Part shown: piece after piece, positions 1-11,530 of the stretch
Position numbering within the stretch: position 1 is the stretch's first letter
Layout: each line of letters begins with the position of its first letter
Source: Yamagishiella unicocca
Taxonomy: Eukaryota; Chlorophyta; Chlorophyceae; Chlamydomonadales; Volvocaceae
Reading direction: 5' to 3'
NCBI GenBank assembly: GCA_003116995.1
Contig: BDSL01000048.1
Location: 62,001 to 126,000, forward strand
Length of the DNA stretch: 64,000 nt
The notes under the pieces: generated by a model
Told to the model about the DNA's origin: nothing
The model's database searches: none
The model's input: the letters and a program-made list of their open reading frames with translations, nothing else
Translations under genes and position numbers: made by a program

Positions 1-460
1 GCCCCCTAGTGCCTGCCCTAGCTTCCAACCATGAAGTGGAGAAAAGGGAGACCTGACTCGAACAGTATGGCAAAAGGTATTCCGCGCACAGCGGCGATGA
101 GCAGCCGTGCAAAAAAGAAAGGTCTGTTTTCGACAAAAGGATGAGCGATAGGCCGCGCGCCGTAGGACAAAAACCTGTCAGCGCGACGACGGCATTCGAC
201 TGCCCCAGGCCCCAAGCCCATCGCGCTTACCAACGAGGGTCAGAGGGGGTGAGGCAGAGGTGTGCGAGTTCCGAGGATTCAGGCCCAACCTAACCTGGAA
301 CGCCACCACGCGGTGGCGACGAATCCGGGGAACCTGCCGAGTACAGTCAGTCGCTGCAGCACTGCCGGGAAGAACAGCCCTGGTACGTGCCCCTGTTGCG
401 CACCAGCTCATTTTCGCGTCTGCTCCTCGCAGCCGCAGCCTCGACCCCCGGGCGGTGTCC
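1..460. other. 3' flank of the DUF2993 gene
   Basis: No coding signature was recognised and no TTACA (minus-strand poly(A) signal) was found. The DUF2993 3'UTR probably runs off the window edge. Confidence 0.5.
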
Positions 461-2533
461 TCAAAACTTCATGTTCAACGGTGGGAGCTGCCTGATCGCC
501 ACTTTCATGGTAATGGTGAGAAGAGCGGGCAGAGGCCCCGAATCGGCTGCTGGGGGAGGTTGGCGTAGGGTTGGATGTGGGGGAACGTGCCCAGGCGTCA
601 CTGCGGCACCTACACCGGGCCCCGGCAGCTGCACCAGCAGCACCGGGTGCCGCATCTCAATACCCTGCGGACAACACACGCGGCGAGGGACAGATCCCGT
701 GTACGGCATCAACAAGCTGCCATGGCAAGGTCAGGAAGGGAGGCCCGCTTTCCAGTGGGACAGCACACGCCTTCGCCGTCCAGGCGCTCGAACCTTGGGC
801 GCCTTTCCGCCCTGTCCGTGCGCTGCTGTGGCCACTACCATGCTGGCAAGTCCCAGCGCCTTACACAGCAACCCGTTGGGCTGTGGCTCCACTGCACGGA
901 CTTTCCGCCGCTTGTCTTGCAGAGACTCGGAGGATTCATGTCGCCCCAGGCCCCCTGCTGCACTCCTCCGCCCCGAGCAGCCTACCTGCATGTTGAGCAC
1001 CAGGCTGCTGAAGAACCACCTCAGACCCTCAGCCACCAGCCCTGCGGCGGGGTCAGACTCGTCGCCCAGCAAGCCGGCGCTGGCAGCACTGACAGCCGCC
1101 GCGCCGGCTGGGGCAACCGTCATCGTCTGAAGCCGTGACGAGGAAGCCGCGGCGCCGCTGCCGGCCGTAGCAGCAGCGTTCACCTGCTCATCGGCACTGC
1201 CCATGGACGCAAAGCTCCCCGTGGTGTATAGTGCTGCGGCAGTTGCGCCCTCCGGCACAACCCTCCTGGCTGAGACTGCCAGCTGCTCCAGGGTGTTGGA
1301 GGCCACTTTGAGGGAGCCAGGGCGCGCTGCGGCGGCCTGCAGCGGCGGGGTGATCATGGTAACTGCGTAGCGCTCGCCGTTGCCCGCCCAGATGCCCTGG
1401 TAGGTGATCACGCCGCGGCCGGTCGCGGGGTCGAGACGGACGCTGGCGGTGTTGCGGTCAAAAATGAACTCGTAACCCTGCACGCGGACAGTACGGGGGG
1501 GGGGGCGCGACGGCATTGGGGACACAAGCTCGCAAGCGCAAGACCCGACAAGGGCGCCGTGGCCATTGCCCTGGTTAGGGACCAGATGGTTATGCTGGTC
1601 GGATTCAACACCTGAGGTTCTCATTCGCCGTTCCTGTTACCTGCACAGCCAGAACGTGCGAGATATCACTGCCCTCCTGTGCCCTGCCCTGCTGTGCCCT
1701 GCCCTGCAGCCGCAAGCCGCGCCGGTATTGGGACTGTACAGTGTATGAGCAGTGCACCCTTGTTGACGCCTTCACCTGACACCAGCTATCAAATCAACAC
1801 GTCATTACACGGTCCCACCACCAACCCTGCATCCCGACCCCAAGCCCCTTCAGGAGCCCTTCCGAGCATCTACGCATGCCTTGCAACGCCATGCAGAGTG
1901 CTTGCCCTGATCGTCCGTCCGATCGATCCAGGCCGCCCCCTCCACCTTAATGGCCTTCGCCGCCGCCGTCAGCATGATGGGGTGCACCATGAAGTTGGCT
2001 AGGTCCTGACTGGTCAGCGTGAAGGACACGGAACCCTGGGGCGCCGGAGGACGGGGCGGGGGCGAACCACTTGAATGAACTCACGGGTGCAATCATACAG
2101 GGGTCGGAGGTTGAGCTTGTTGTCGCATCATAACCAAGAGGGGATGAGGCCCCACCCCACAAACCACACACACCTGTGGCACATTTTTAAGCGCCACTGT
2201 CTGTTGCCACACCAGCTTCTGATAATCCAAAATCATTTCGCCGAAATCGACCATAAGCTGTTGGGCTGTGAGTTCCAAAGGTGTGCGCCAATTATAGCCG
2301 CGGACGGTCATGCCGCCAAACTTGCCCTCCAGGAGCCCCCACGCAGTCGACCGCACGTCCACATTGATGCTAGCATACTGTTTAAGTCGTGTCGTTAGCG
2401 CGAGAGTGAAGGCGCGCTCCAGCAGCTCGGAAGTCTGTGAGGAAACGGCATAACTCTTGCTATGCAAGCACATGTCCAGAAACCGCATGCGGCCAGCGTG
2501 CGCTCGGACAATTGCGGCGCAAGCTAAAGTCAT
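461..2533 (-). CDS. DUF2993 (LmeA-like) family protein, 4 exons
   Basis: Exons 2533-2174, 2035-1874, 1477-986 and 487-461 join in phase to about 346 residues. Exon 1 carries the family-like stretch with 'SINVDVRSTAWGLLEGK' and 'LMVDFGEMILDYQKLVW'. Exon 2 has 'VSFTLTSQDLANFMVHP', and exon 3 has 'FIFDRNTASVRLDPATGR' followed by a beta-strand-like 'VITYQGIW'. This order of short beta segments matches the DUF2993/LmeA family of membrane- or lipid-associated proteins of cyanobacteria, actinobacteria and plastids. No enzymatic role is established for the algal members. The ATG at 2533 gives a short basic, Ala-rich N-terminus that could be part of an organelle-targeting peptide; an upstream exon cannot be excluded. 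Exon 3 contains an Ala/Ser-rich insert of about 60 residues. The second intron's donor (after 1874) and the nine-codon last exon are the least certain parts. Confidence 0.7.
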
Positions 2534-3695
2534 GGTGCCAAAACTGGTACAAGCATTGCATGCATGCCGAACCTGCGACTACATCGAAGACGATGGCTAA
2601 GGTTACACAGGTCGGGGAGTCTAAACGTCAATGTGTTCTTGGTGAAACCCAGCAACAGCAAACTGACGCTCGCATCCGCCAAGAAATGAGAAGCACTGAC
2701 CACATCCTTTTGCCCCGGAACAGCACGGGCCAGCGCCCTTGTCCCGACACCCTTGACGGCGTAATGCCGCGCACCGCAGCCGCCCAGAGGTCCCGTCAAA
2801 ATGCATGGTGCAGATATAGAATGCTTGAAGCGTGCATGGTTTGGCTGCTGAACAGCCGTGCAACGTCCGGCCTGCATTCGGAGGTCTTTTTCGCAGAACT
2901 AAGCCGAAGCTATGCAAGAGCCGCCGGTCAGATGACAACCACCACTATGAAATAAAAGCAGTCGCTGTGCACTCTCGTCGTAAGGCTATGAGCTAGCTAC
3001 ACCGTCAGATGCGCTGTGTGACAGGTGCGAAGGCAGTGCTACCAGCACTTCGCATGCGTTTTCATAAGTAATGCATGCGATTGGAGAAACTGATACCTAC
3101 TATGAAGATTAATTTCAATATGAGCTTTCGTGGACTTGAGTGCCGCAGGGCAGGATCTCGTGAGGCGGGCGGCACGGCGACTTAACTGACCTTTGCCGGG
3201 ATTGACGCCGTCCCACTACCTTTCTTAATGCCCTGATATCCATTCATTCCATGTGGATATCGCTTTGCCCAAAATCTTGGACCCACGACCTCTGGGACGG
3301 TTCGGTACTCCGGTTACAACCTGACAGCCGTCATACACCTCATATCTCTTGCCGTCATGGGTCATTGCGCCGTATATCGGCCACCCAGACAAACTGTAGG
3401 CAAGAAACTTGTACTGGCGCGGACCAGCACAGAAAAACTGCGTGGACCAGGTCTGGCCACGTGCGGCCGACCTTATTAGCGCCGGAAATCACCCTGGCTG
3501 GTTGTCCCGCCAGTTCCTTCATGGCGCGCATCCCGCCTACGCATCCACTGTTCACTGCGACATCGCACATGCCCGCCACTCGTACCCAGTACCGTCGCCC
3601 TCGCGACAACCCGCAAATCAAACAGGACAGCCTTCACACCTGATTCCAACCTCCAACCCGATAGCCATCAACATGACAAGTAATCGCAAGTCCTG
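2534..3695. other. Intergenic: PLMT 3'UTR and DUF2993 5' flank
   Basis: The two minus-strand genes are separated by about 1.16 kb. The part nearest PLMT would be its 3'UTR, ending near 3314. The part nearest 2533 must hold the DUF2993 promoter and possibly a missed targeting-peptide exon. The open frames here are short and show no family signature. Confidence 0.6.
3314..3318 (-). terminator. TGTAA polyadenylation signal of PLMT
   Basis: TTACA on the plus strand is TGTAA on the coding strand. It is the first such signal, about 380 bases after the PLMT stop. TGTAA is the usual poly(A) signal of volvocine nuclear genes. Confidence 0.55.
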
Positions 3696-4816
3696 CTACC
3701 AATACTGCTCCAGGAATGCTGAGACGCCGTACAGGGCAGTCCAGAATGCCGCCACTGCCGCGGCCTCGGGCATGGGCAACGCCGCATGCAGCAGCACCAG
3801 CGCCCCCCAGATGCTCATGGCACTGCCCACGTATTGGGGGTGATGGATGTCGCTGAAGGGCCATCCCGCGACCCACGGGACACTGCGGCCCAGGCGGCTT
3901 CCGTAGTAGACTCCCGTGACACCGATGGCCTGGTAGGTACCGAAGTTGAGCGCCTGGTCAGCATGGTGGAGCAGGGAAGGGGTTCGCCGCATGTAGGGTA
4001 AGAAATAGCAAGTGGGAAGACAGGCACATGTTCAGGCTGGCCAGGAGCCCTAAGAGGGGCCGGATATGCTAGAAATCGCGGACACACCCCTTCTCGCCTG
4101 CTGTGATGAGGGGCTTTAACAATGAGCACCTGCAGTGGCACCTAGGGCTGCTGCGCACCTGCCCGTAGCCCACGAGCAGCCCCGCCAGCAGCAGCTGCCA
4201 GGCGGTGACTGGCTGGCGCAGGCAGAGGCCGGACGGCTGCGAGGACCAGGCCCACATCAGCACGCTAGTGAACTGGAGCACTGAGGAGGGGAGGGGGGAG
4301 GCGAGAATGGGTACGCGTGTGGGTTTGTCTGGACAACAATGAACGCGGAAAGACGGCTGTCCGTGAGGACAGAGGCCAGGCGAAGAGGCAGACCCACGCT
4401 AGCGGAAACACGTGTGGCTTAAGAGAGGGGTGGATTGGCAGGATGCAGGGAGGGGAACTTCGTGCAGACGCTTGCAACGCTCGTCAGCACTGCCCCGTAC
4501 TGCTGCCCGCCCATGACGCCTCCGCATCAGCCCGTCTCCGGATTGCTCCCTGCTGTCCCCACTGCTGTCCCCACTCACCTTTGCCGGCCGCTCCCAGTGC
4601 CGCGAATACCGGCACGGACCGCTTGCCGAACGCGCGCCGCCAAACGCCCGGTGCCAGCCATACGAAGGCGTATAGCGCGTGGGGCAGCCCCAGCACCACC
4701 AGCAGCAAGGAGATGGACGACAGCGTGGCAGCTGGCAGCTGGCGGCACAGATGCTTCTGTATCCAGCCACTGCTTGCTGCTGCCGCCGCTGCTGCTGCTG
4801 CTGCTGCTGCTGCCAT
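3696..4816 (-). CDS. PLMT: Phosphatidyl-N-methylethanolamine N-methyltransferase (plant-type PLMT)
   Basis: Exons 4816-4579, 4280-4159 and 3953-3696 join in phase to 205 residues, close to the size of plant PLMT and human PEMT. The protein would methylate phosphatidyl-monomethyl- and dimethylethanolamine with S-adenosylmethionine, ending in phosphatidylcholine, at the ER membrane. The last exon has the family signature 'LNFGTYQAIGVTGVYYG', then 'WPFSDIHHPQYVGSAMSIWG', equivalent to the NP-x-Y-x-GS motif of PEMT. Hydrophobic segments lie at 'SSISLLLVVLGLPHALYAFVWL', around 'QFTSVLMWAW', at 'WQLLLAGLLVGYG' and in the C-terminal exon. An in-frame TTG at 4840 precedes the chosen ATG at 4816. The N-terminus is a polyalanine tract encoded by a GCT/GCA repeat. 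The gene diverges from the SMYD4-like gene across about 440 bases. C. reinhardtii is known to lack phosphatidylcholine, so the gene is notable. Isoprenylcysteine methyltransferase is a less likely alternative. Confidence 0.86.
4779..4813 (-). repeat. Trinucleotide repeat coding polyalanine
   Basis: A run of GCT/GCC units on the plus strand reads as GCA/GGC-type codons on the minus strand and gives the polyalanine stretch at the N-terminus of PLMT. Such tracts are common in GC-rich algal genes and are likely to vary in length between strains. Confidence 0.8.
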
Positions 4817-5252
4817 CGGCGATGCTATAAAGCAATCCAAAGGCGAGTGGCCGCGTAGCGTTGTTCCTTGGTCGCGTAGACCTCCTCACATGCAGCAGTA
4901 TTTCATTAATTTGATTCAAATTGTTGAATGTTGTGACCTGCTTTGGGCGGCTCCCTGAGAGTGACGCAAACGCACGCCGTGACCCGTTGGTCCGTGGGAG
5001 ACGGGGACACCGACGACAATTGCGGTCGTGATCAATGCGATGGAAGCCAATGTCTACTCCCACGATTTATCAAAGATGCGGGAGACTTCGTGAAAGTGCG
5101 CTTTGCCAAGTGTTGGACTGTCCTTCGGGTTCGGAGCGCGCTTCGCGGTTTTGCTGGTCGCACCGCCGGTCTAGACAGTTGCAATACTTCGCAACCTTCG
5201 ATATGAACTTAAGCTATAGTCTTTACGTACTTGACTTTGTGTGTCGGTGAAA
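4817..5252. promoter_or_regulatory. Divergent intergenic region, PLMT / SMYD4-like
   Basis: About 436 bases separate the start codons of two divergent genes, so both promoters and 5'UTRs must lie here or overlap. The stretch is more AT-rich than the flanking exons (for example near 4900-4930). No convincing TATA box was found for either gene. Confidence 0.6.
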
Positions 5253-8200
5253 ATGCTCGAGCGGCTTGAGCAGCTGGCTGGCGCGGATGCTCGCGTCGCT
5301 GAAGCGCTGACCGCGAAGGACACATCTCAGCTGGTTGATGCAGTAGAACGGGCCCTTGTGGCGCAGCCTGCCATCTTTGCGGAGGCCGTGGACCAGCTGA
5401 CCTGCGGCGACGTCGAGGTGGGCGCACCCGCCAGGGGCGGGACGCCGTAGCCTCTGCCGTGCGCCCAAGAGCCTATGAACCCCCACATTCTGGCTCTTCC
5501 CTTCAAGAGGATGATGCCAGGCCGATAAGGGTTTGATGGCCCGGCTCCATGAAGGGGTATCGCGAAGTTGACATAGAAGCCGCGACACATGAGCGCTACG
5601 GGGGATTGGGGGCCGCATCCAGGACGGACAATGCTGCCGGCCCATGGTTGCCCCTCCCCTCAACTACCTCCGTTATCCGCCGCACGGTGACTCGCCATGG
5701 CTCCCGGCCCCCTTCCGCACAGGGCTGCGCCCCGGACCAACAGCGGGCAGACGCCGCACGGAGCCGCGGGAATGCGCACTTCCACGGCGGGGAGTACGGC
5801 AGGGCGGTGGAGTCGTACACAGGTAGGCGGTGAGCACTTTGTGGGTGCTCTGGAATGGGGGGAGGCGAAGTACACTCCATGATCTAGGATCCATTAGCGC
5901 GAGATGCGTACGTGATTGAGATGCGGCAGGGTGCAGGTCGTCCGTCCTGGACCCGGACACACACCAAAACAAAGGACCAGAGACCACGTCAGGCCGTTCA
6001 CGGTTCATGTTGCCGTCCAGCCAGGCGTCCCACCACGTACCCCCCGTAGCCCCACAGCGACTTGGGCAGTGCCTTACCATCAGATGCGCCCTCGCCCGAA
6101 CATCCGCTGCGGCAGAGGCGCTGCAGGAGCAGCAGGCCCTGACACCCTCCGGCCGCGCCTCCGCCAGCCGGCTGCTGAGCAACCGCGCTGCCGCGCTGCT
6201 GCGGCTGCAGCCCGCCACTCCGGAGGCCGCTAAGGCGGCGCTGATGGACGCGCACTGCGCTGTGCGGGCGGACCCGACCTTCACGAAGGTAGGGGGGTGG
6301 GGCAGGATGCGCGGAAGTCAGGCATGTGGAGCTCGGAATGGCGTACGGGACACCACCAATCACACCACCACCACCACCGCCACCACTACTCCCCCTCCGC
6401 CACCGCTGCCACCGCCTGCCCGACCCCCTGCTGCAGGCGCATTACCGGGCCGCGTGCGCTCGAAAGCTGATGGGCGACCTGCAAGGGGCTATCGAGGACT
6501 GCATGCGGGCTGTGGGGGGATGCGGAGGGCGGGCAGGGAGCCAGCCAGCCGAAGGAGGCCGCGCTGGTGGAGCTGCTGCTCAGGCGGACGAGGCCGGGGC
6601 ATTGCTCGCTGAGCTGCGGCTGCAGCTGGAGCAGGGGCGGGAGGGGGCACCGGCGCCAGGGGGGCAGCCCGGGGCATTTTACAGCAGTCAGACCGCGGAT
6701 GGCTTGGAGGGAAGGGTTGGCGGTGCAGGCGGTGGGACCATAAAAGTCGAGCCAGTAAGTGCCACTGACCCACGGGTCTTAGAAGCGACCTCGCCCGAGC
6801 TGGGCCGCCACCTCGTTGTGTCAGAGGAGGAACCGCCGCTGCCGCCGGCCACTGATGTACTGTACGACCGACCCCTGGCACTGGTGCTATGTAAGCGCTG
6901 GCGGCGGCGAGGCGGCGGCGGCCGGAGTGGCAGCTCCGGTACGACACTCCGATGCTGGCGCTGCACTGTGCCTCTGGACGGTAGGGGCGGCACTGTGCCG
7001 TACCCATGCCTGTATTGCCCGATGGCCCAGTACTGCAGCCCGTACTGCAGGTGCGGCGGGGACGTTTCATTCACGTCTTGCACTAGACCCCTACCTTTGA
7101 CTGCAGCAGCACAGGGGCGAAAGGCAATATGAGCTGTGCTACCTATAGGCTTGCCTTCCGAAGGACTGAACAGCCAAGCTCGCGCATGCCTTACGCCTCA
7201 CTTCTCATCTGCACATGGGGATGGTCGTTGGGTGTTGCACTTAACAACCGTTGGGTGACCTTACGTCTGTCCGTCGGTTGGTCGGTTGGCTGGCTGTCTG
7301 GTGGCCCTCAGGGATTCCGACTCCTTCCACGCCCCCGGCGGCTGCGAGTGTGGGCTGCCGTGGACCCACCTGCTGCCCGAAGAGGCACTGCTGGCGTGCA
7401 GGCTGGCGCGGAGGGCGGCGGTGGAGACCCAGGAGGCGGGGTCGGCCGCTAGGGGCGAGGCCGCGGCACCTGCAGGGGCTGCTGCCGCGATTAAGTCGGA
7501 CGGCGGTGGCCCAGCTGGTCTGCCCGCCGCGGCACGGGCACCAAGGGGAGGCGACCTGCCCCAGCATGCGTCAGGGCCGCCGCCGTCGCTGCCTGCGAGG
7601 GAGCTTCTTGAGCGGCTTCTGACGCACTGTCACAGGTGGGTCGGGGCGAAGTGGTGGTCGCGGCAAGCGGTGTAGCACCCAGTGCTGGCGGCGACGACCA
7701 CCACGGTACGCGCCCCCGGGGGATGGGCTTCTCCCCCCTGCCGCTGCCCCGGGGGTTCCCGCCCATCCCCTTGGTCCCTCAGCTGCGGTGGTATGACGAT
7801 AGGGAAGACCCAGCAGGCGCTGGGGGAGGGTTCAGAGCGCCCCAACGCATCTTCAAACTGTCCCTTTACCCGCCCCGTGTGCCTCTCTCCCTGCCCTTGC
7901 GCGACCAGTATGGCACCGCCCGACCTCCTGCACACCGCCGTGCTGGCTGCCACCACCGCCGCCGCCTACCGCTCTGCGTGCCGCGAGGCGCTGCGGCGCT
8001 GGCAGCAGCAGCGACTGCAGCCGCTGGAGGACGAGCTCCTGCCCACACAGGTGCAGGAGCAGGCAGGAGCCGAAGCTGGCCAGCCGACCGGTGGTGGTGC
8101 CAAGCGGCTGCGGTGGCTGAGCGGCGGTGTACCTGTGCGGGGACTGCAGCCTCCGGAGGTGACCGCGGAGCAGATCTTCCAGATGATGTGTCGGGTTCGC

Positions 8201-10250
8201 GTCAACGGCATCGCCGTACGGCCGGACGCTATGACTGCGTCGTACGACCGGCTGGCTCTGGCGCTGTACCCGCGCGCTGCGCTGCTGAACCACAGCTGCG
8301 ACCCCAACCTGGGGATGAGGTGGGTAGAGGCGGACGACGGTCAGCAGCAGCACCTGAGTACAAAGCCGTTGTGGTGCTGCCGCTGCTTGGTCACCGGTAC
8401 CAATAACTCCGACCCGAAATGGCCCTCGCCTCCCCATGTCCTCCCCGGGATCTCTTCTTCACTCCCCGGGGCCCGTCTTCCCGCGCCCCCACCCCGCCCC
8501 ACAGGTTATAGCTTAGCCGCCAAAGGTCCTATTACGACCTTCGGCTTTCGTATCCCCAACCCAGTTCTCCAGCATGCATCTCAAAACTTCTGTTTTAAAC
8601 GTTTTTTCGGACATCCACGGGTTTCCCTCGAACCCCGCCCCACAGGTTCCTGGGCCTCCAGCTGGTCGCCCGCACCTGCCGCTCCGTGCCGCCCGGCGAG
8701 CAGCTCACGATCAGCTACGGGCCACAGCGGGGCAAGGCGCCACGGCGTGAGCGCCTGGCGGGGCTGCAGGTGAGCGCCGGGCTGGGGGGTGGGAGGGGGC
8801 TGCGGACGTAAGCATACACAATCATCGTTGCATACCGTGAGCCGCACAGCAGTCGTGATAGCGCTCCACCGCAGAATCGGCCGTCAAACGCCATCCTGCT
8901 GGCCCCCACTCCTCCCCGCAGGCGCAGTACGCCTTCACATGCGGCTGCGAGTCATGCGCCGACCCTGGGGACGGTCCACCGGTGGAGCCGCAGCTGGAGG
9001 CGGCGCTGTGGGGGCTACAGTGCCCCTCCTGCCGTACAGCAGCTGAGGACGGGGGCAGCAGGGGGGACCTGGGTGCGGACAGCGGAGAGCAGAGGCTGCC
9101 TGCCGCTGTCGTCCCTGCTGACCCGCGGGTCGCAGCGATGTGCGGTGCACGTATAAACAAGGAATCCCCGCGGGGCGATCCTGTATGCCGACTTGGGTCC
9201 GGGCCAGAAATAAGTGTCGAAGGGGGCAGGGGAGGGCCGTGTACGTCATGCGGGGGCCGCCTGACGGGCGCTGAGGAGGCAGCAGCGGCGGCGGTCCTGG
9301 CGGAGGCGGCCCGGATGACAGAGCGAGCGGCAGCGGCGCTTGACGCGGGAAGCCCGGCGGCAGGGCCCAGCGGCGGGGGCAGCTCGGCTGCCGGGGACGT
9401 GGCGCGTCACGACGGCGCCGAGGTGCAGTCCGTGGTGGCGCTTACGCGTTCGTGGGGGCTGCTGCGGCATGCGGCGGAGCTCCGGAGCGAGGTGCTGCCG
9501 GCCACCAGCAGGCTGCTGGGCGCCACCCTGCACCAGCTGGGAGAGGCGGCGGCCAGGGTGCTGCACGCGGCGGCGGCGCCACCGAGAGCGCATGACGCAC
9601 GAGGAGGAGGAGGAGGAGGTTCTCCTGCGGCGAGCGAGCTGGCGGCGATGGCGGCAGATGCTGCGCGGTGCGTTTCCCGCAGCCTGGCAGCGCTACAACT
9701 TGTGTACGGGAGCTGTAGCACGGAGGTGCTGTACGAGTTGGAGGTGCTCATCCAGGTGCTGGATGCGGCGGCGGCGGCGGGGGTAGCGGCGGACCCCGGG
9801 CTCGCTGACGGCGAAGGGGAAGGGGCCGTGGCGCAGGTCGCGGGCTCCGCACACGCTGGCAGCTGCGGCGGTGGCGGCGATGGCGCGGGTGCTGCTGTTG
9901 GGCGGCGGTCGGGGCAGTCGCCCCCGGCAGAGGCTGAGGCTGAGGCTGAGGCTGAGGCTGAGGCTGAGGCGCCAGGGGCCGCAGGGGCCGCCCCCAAGTG
10001 CTGCCCAAGCTGCGGGGCGGCAGGCGGGGCTCACGAGGCTGCCGTACAGGCGCACATGGCCCGGTTGCTGGCCCGGTTGGACGGGCTGGTAAGCAGCAGT
10101 GCCGGGGCGGCGGCCAGACCCACCTCCGGGGCTGGCACCGGCCCCTTCGCCCCTAGCGGCGAGGGTGTTGGCTCGGAGGGGCTACTGGCTGGTGCACGGG
10201 CGCTGCACCGCTGCCTCGCCTGGCACCTGCTGGGCCAGGGGGCGGCGTGA
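5253..10250 (+). CDS. SMYD4-like TPR / SET-MYND protein, 8 exons
   Basis: Exons 5253-5417, 5723-5822, 6116-6288, 6437-7050, 7312-7635, 7909-8319, 8646-8769 and 8922-10250 join to 1,079 residues. The start is the ATG at 5253. Exons 2-4 encode TPR helices ('GEYGRAVESYTEALQ', 'SNRAAALLRL'). The SET domain is split by a MYND zinc finger: 'CWRC', 'CLYC', 'YCSPYC' in exon 4, completed by 'FHAPGGC' in exon 5, giving the full C-C/C-C/C-C/H-C set. Exon 6 has the SET motif 'LLNHSCDPNLGM', exon 7 'GEQLTISYG', and exon 8 opens with the post-SET 'CGCESC'. Such proteins transfer methyl groups from S-adenosylmethionine to lysines of histones or other proteins; the target here is unknown. The order TPR, split SET, MYND, C-terminal helical part matches SMYD4. 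The roughly 440-residue last exon has two further CxxC pairs and Ala/Gly-rich linkers, one with an Ala-Glu repeat. Confidence 0.85.
9929..9970 (+). repeat. Hexanucleotide GAGGCT microsatellite in coding sequence
   Basis: Six to seven perfect GAGGCT units in the last exon of the SMYD4-like gene encode alternating Glu-Ala. The unit is a multiple of three, so length change keeps the frame. Confidence 0.9.
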
Positions 10251-11530
10251 GCTGCTGGAGCGGGGCAGTGCGGGTGTGTGGCGCGGAGTGGGGCCAGAGG
10301 CGCGGTGACGGCCGCCCTGTGTGCGTCCAGCCCCGGCGCACGACGCTACTGCCAGTGTAGTTCGCTGCATGCGATGTAGGCAGGTACTGGGGCTGTCCGC
10401 ACTGCCGGGCAGAGGCTTCGGCGGCAAATTATCTCTCTCGGGGCCCAGGCTGAGGGGCAGAGGACGTGGGGTTAAGCGGAACACTACCCTCCTTCCTAGC
10501 GGGCAGCAGTGGACCGGTTGGCATGCCCCTCCCCGCGAGGGGAGGTCTCTGATGACACCTTCGAAGGGCCTTTGTTGTTGCCCCCGCGAGGCCCTTAAGT
10601 GTTCCGAAGTACGTTACATGCGCGTCTGCCGGTAGTGGCTGTCAAGGAGCGAAATGTTGGTACGTCATTCCGTGCTTCACGCAACAAAATGTCGTACGAG
10701 ACGAAGATGCATTTAACGGGTACGCATACCACCATCGCCAAGGAAACTACAACCTACACCTCACCCACGATGCCTCGCGGGGTGAGACACCACACAGTGA
10801 TCGTCAACGTGCCTCGGGGCACAACAGCAAGGCGAAGCTCCTCGTGCGGGTGCAAGTGGGCGCCAGCAGCCCACAGCCCACATCCTCGGCGAACACTGGT
10901 GGCCGGAAAGGGCCATGACGCGCGCCCCGCCCCATATGCGGCCAGCGTGAAACAGAATCCCACGCCCTTAGGGCGCTCACTGCTTGGCTGATACACTGGC
11001 CGGCTGGCCGCACCAAAAAGTGTCGACTGCAGCAACAGCGCCCACTTAAACAAGCGGCATCCTACTGCGCCGATGTCATACCCTGGCAGCTATCGCACAT
11101 CGCCCTGCTTCGTGCCCAACCACCAGCCCTCCCGGCAACCGCCCGCCCTTCTCGCAAGTCGGTTGGATTGCACTACCCCCCGCTCCCGCCCCGTGATTGC
11201 AGGGGCGGCCGCAGTAGACTGCGGACACCCACCTCAAGGAGGAGGGCGGCGGATAGGAGCGCGGGCCCTGGGGCGGGATCGCAGCCCTCCCGGGGGGAAC
11301 ACCCCGCCTCAACGGCCCCCTGCTGCCGGCCCGCTGCCAGCTCTGCCTCTCCGCTCCGCGCACGCTGTCAGCCGCAGGGCTACGTGCCCTGCCCCCCAAC
11401 TACTCTCCGCTCGCTGCTCCAACAGCCTTCATAACATATGATGTCTGGTCAGGCCGGCCGCCCTGCACGCCCATCCCCGCCCTACGCCCCTCCGACCCCC
11501 CTGGCACCAGCTCCACACTGCGCTTCCTCC
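10251..11530. other. Convergent 3' regions of SMYD4-like gene and LSM8
   Basis: About 1.28 kb lies between two convergent stop codons. It holds the 3'UTR of each gene. A TTACA (minus TGTAA) lies at 10614-10618; no TGTAA for the plus gene was found. Open frames in the stretch have no recognisable family features. Confidence 0.55.
10614..10618 (-). terminator. Candidate TGTAA poly(A) signal of LSM8
   Basis: This is the first TGTAA on the minus strand after the LSM8 stop, about 910 bases away. The implied 3'UTR is long for a small gene, so the assignment is weak. Confidence 0.35.
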
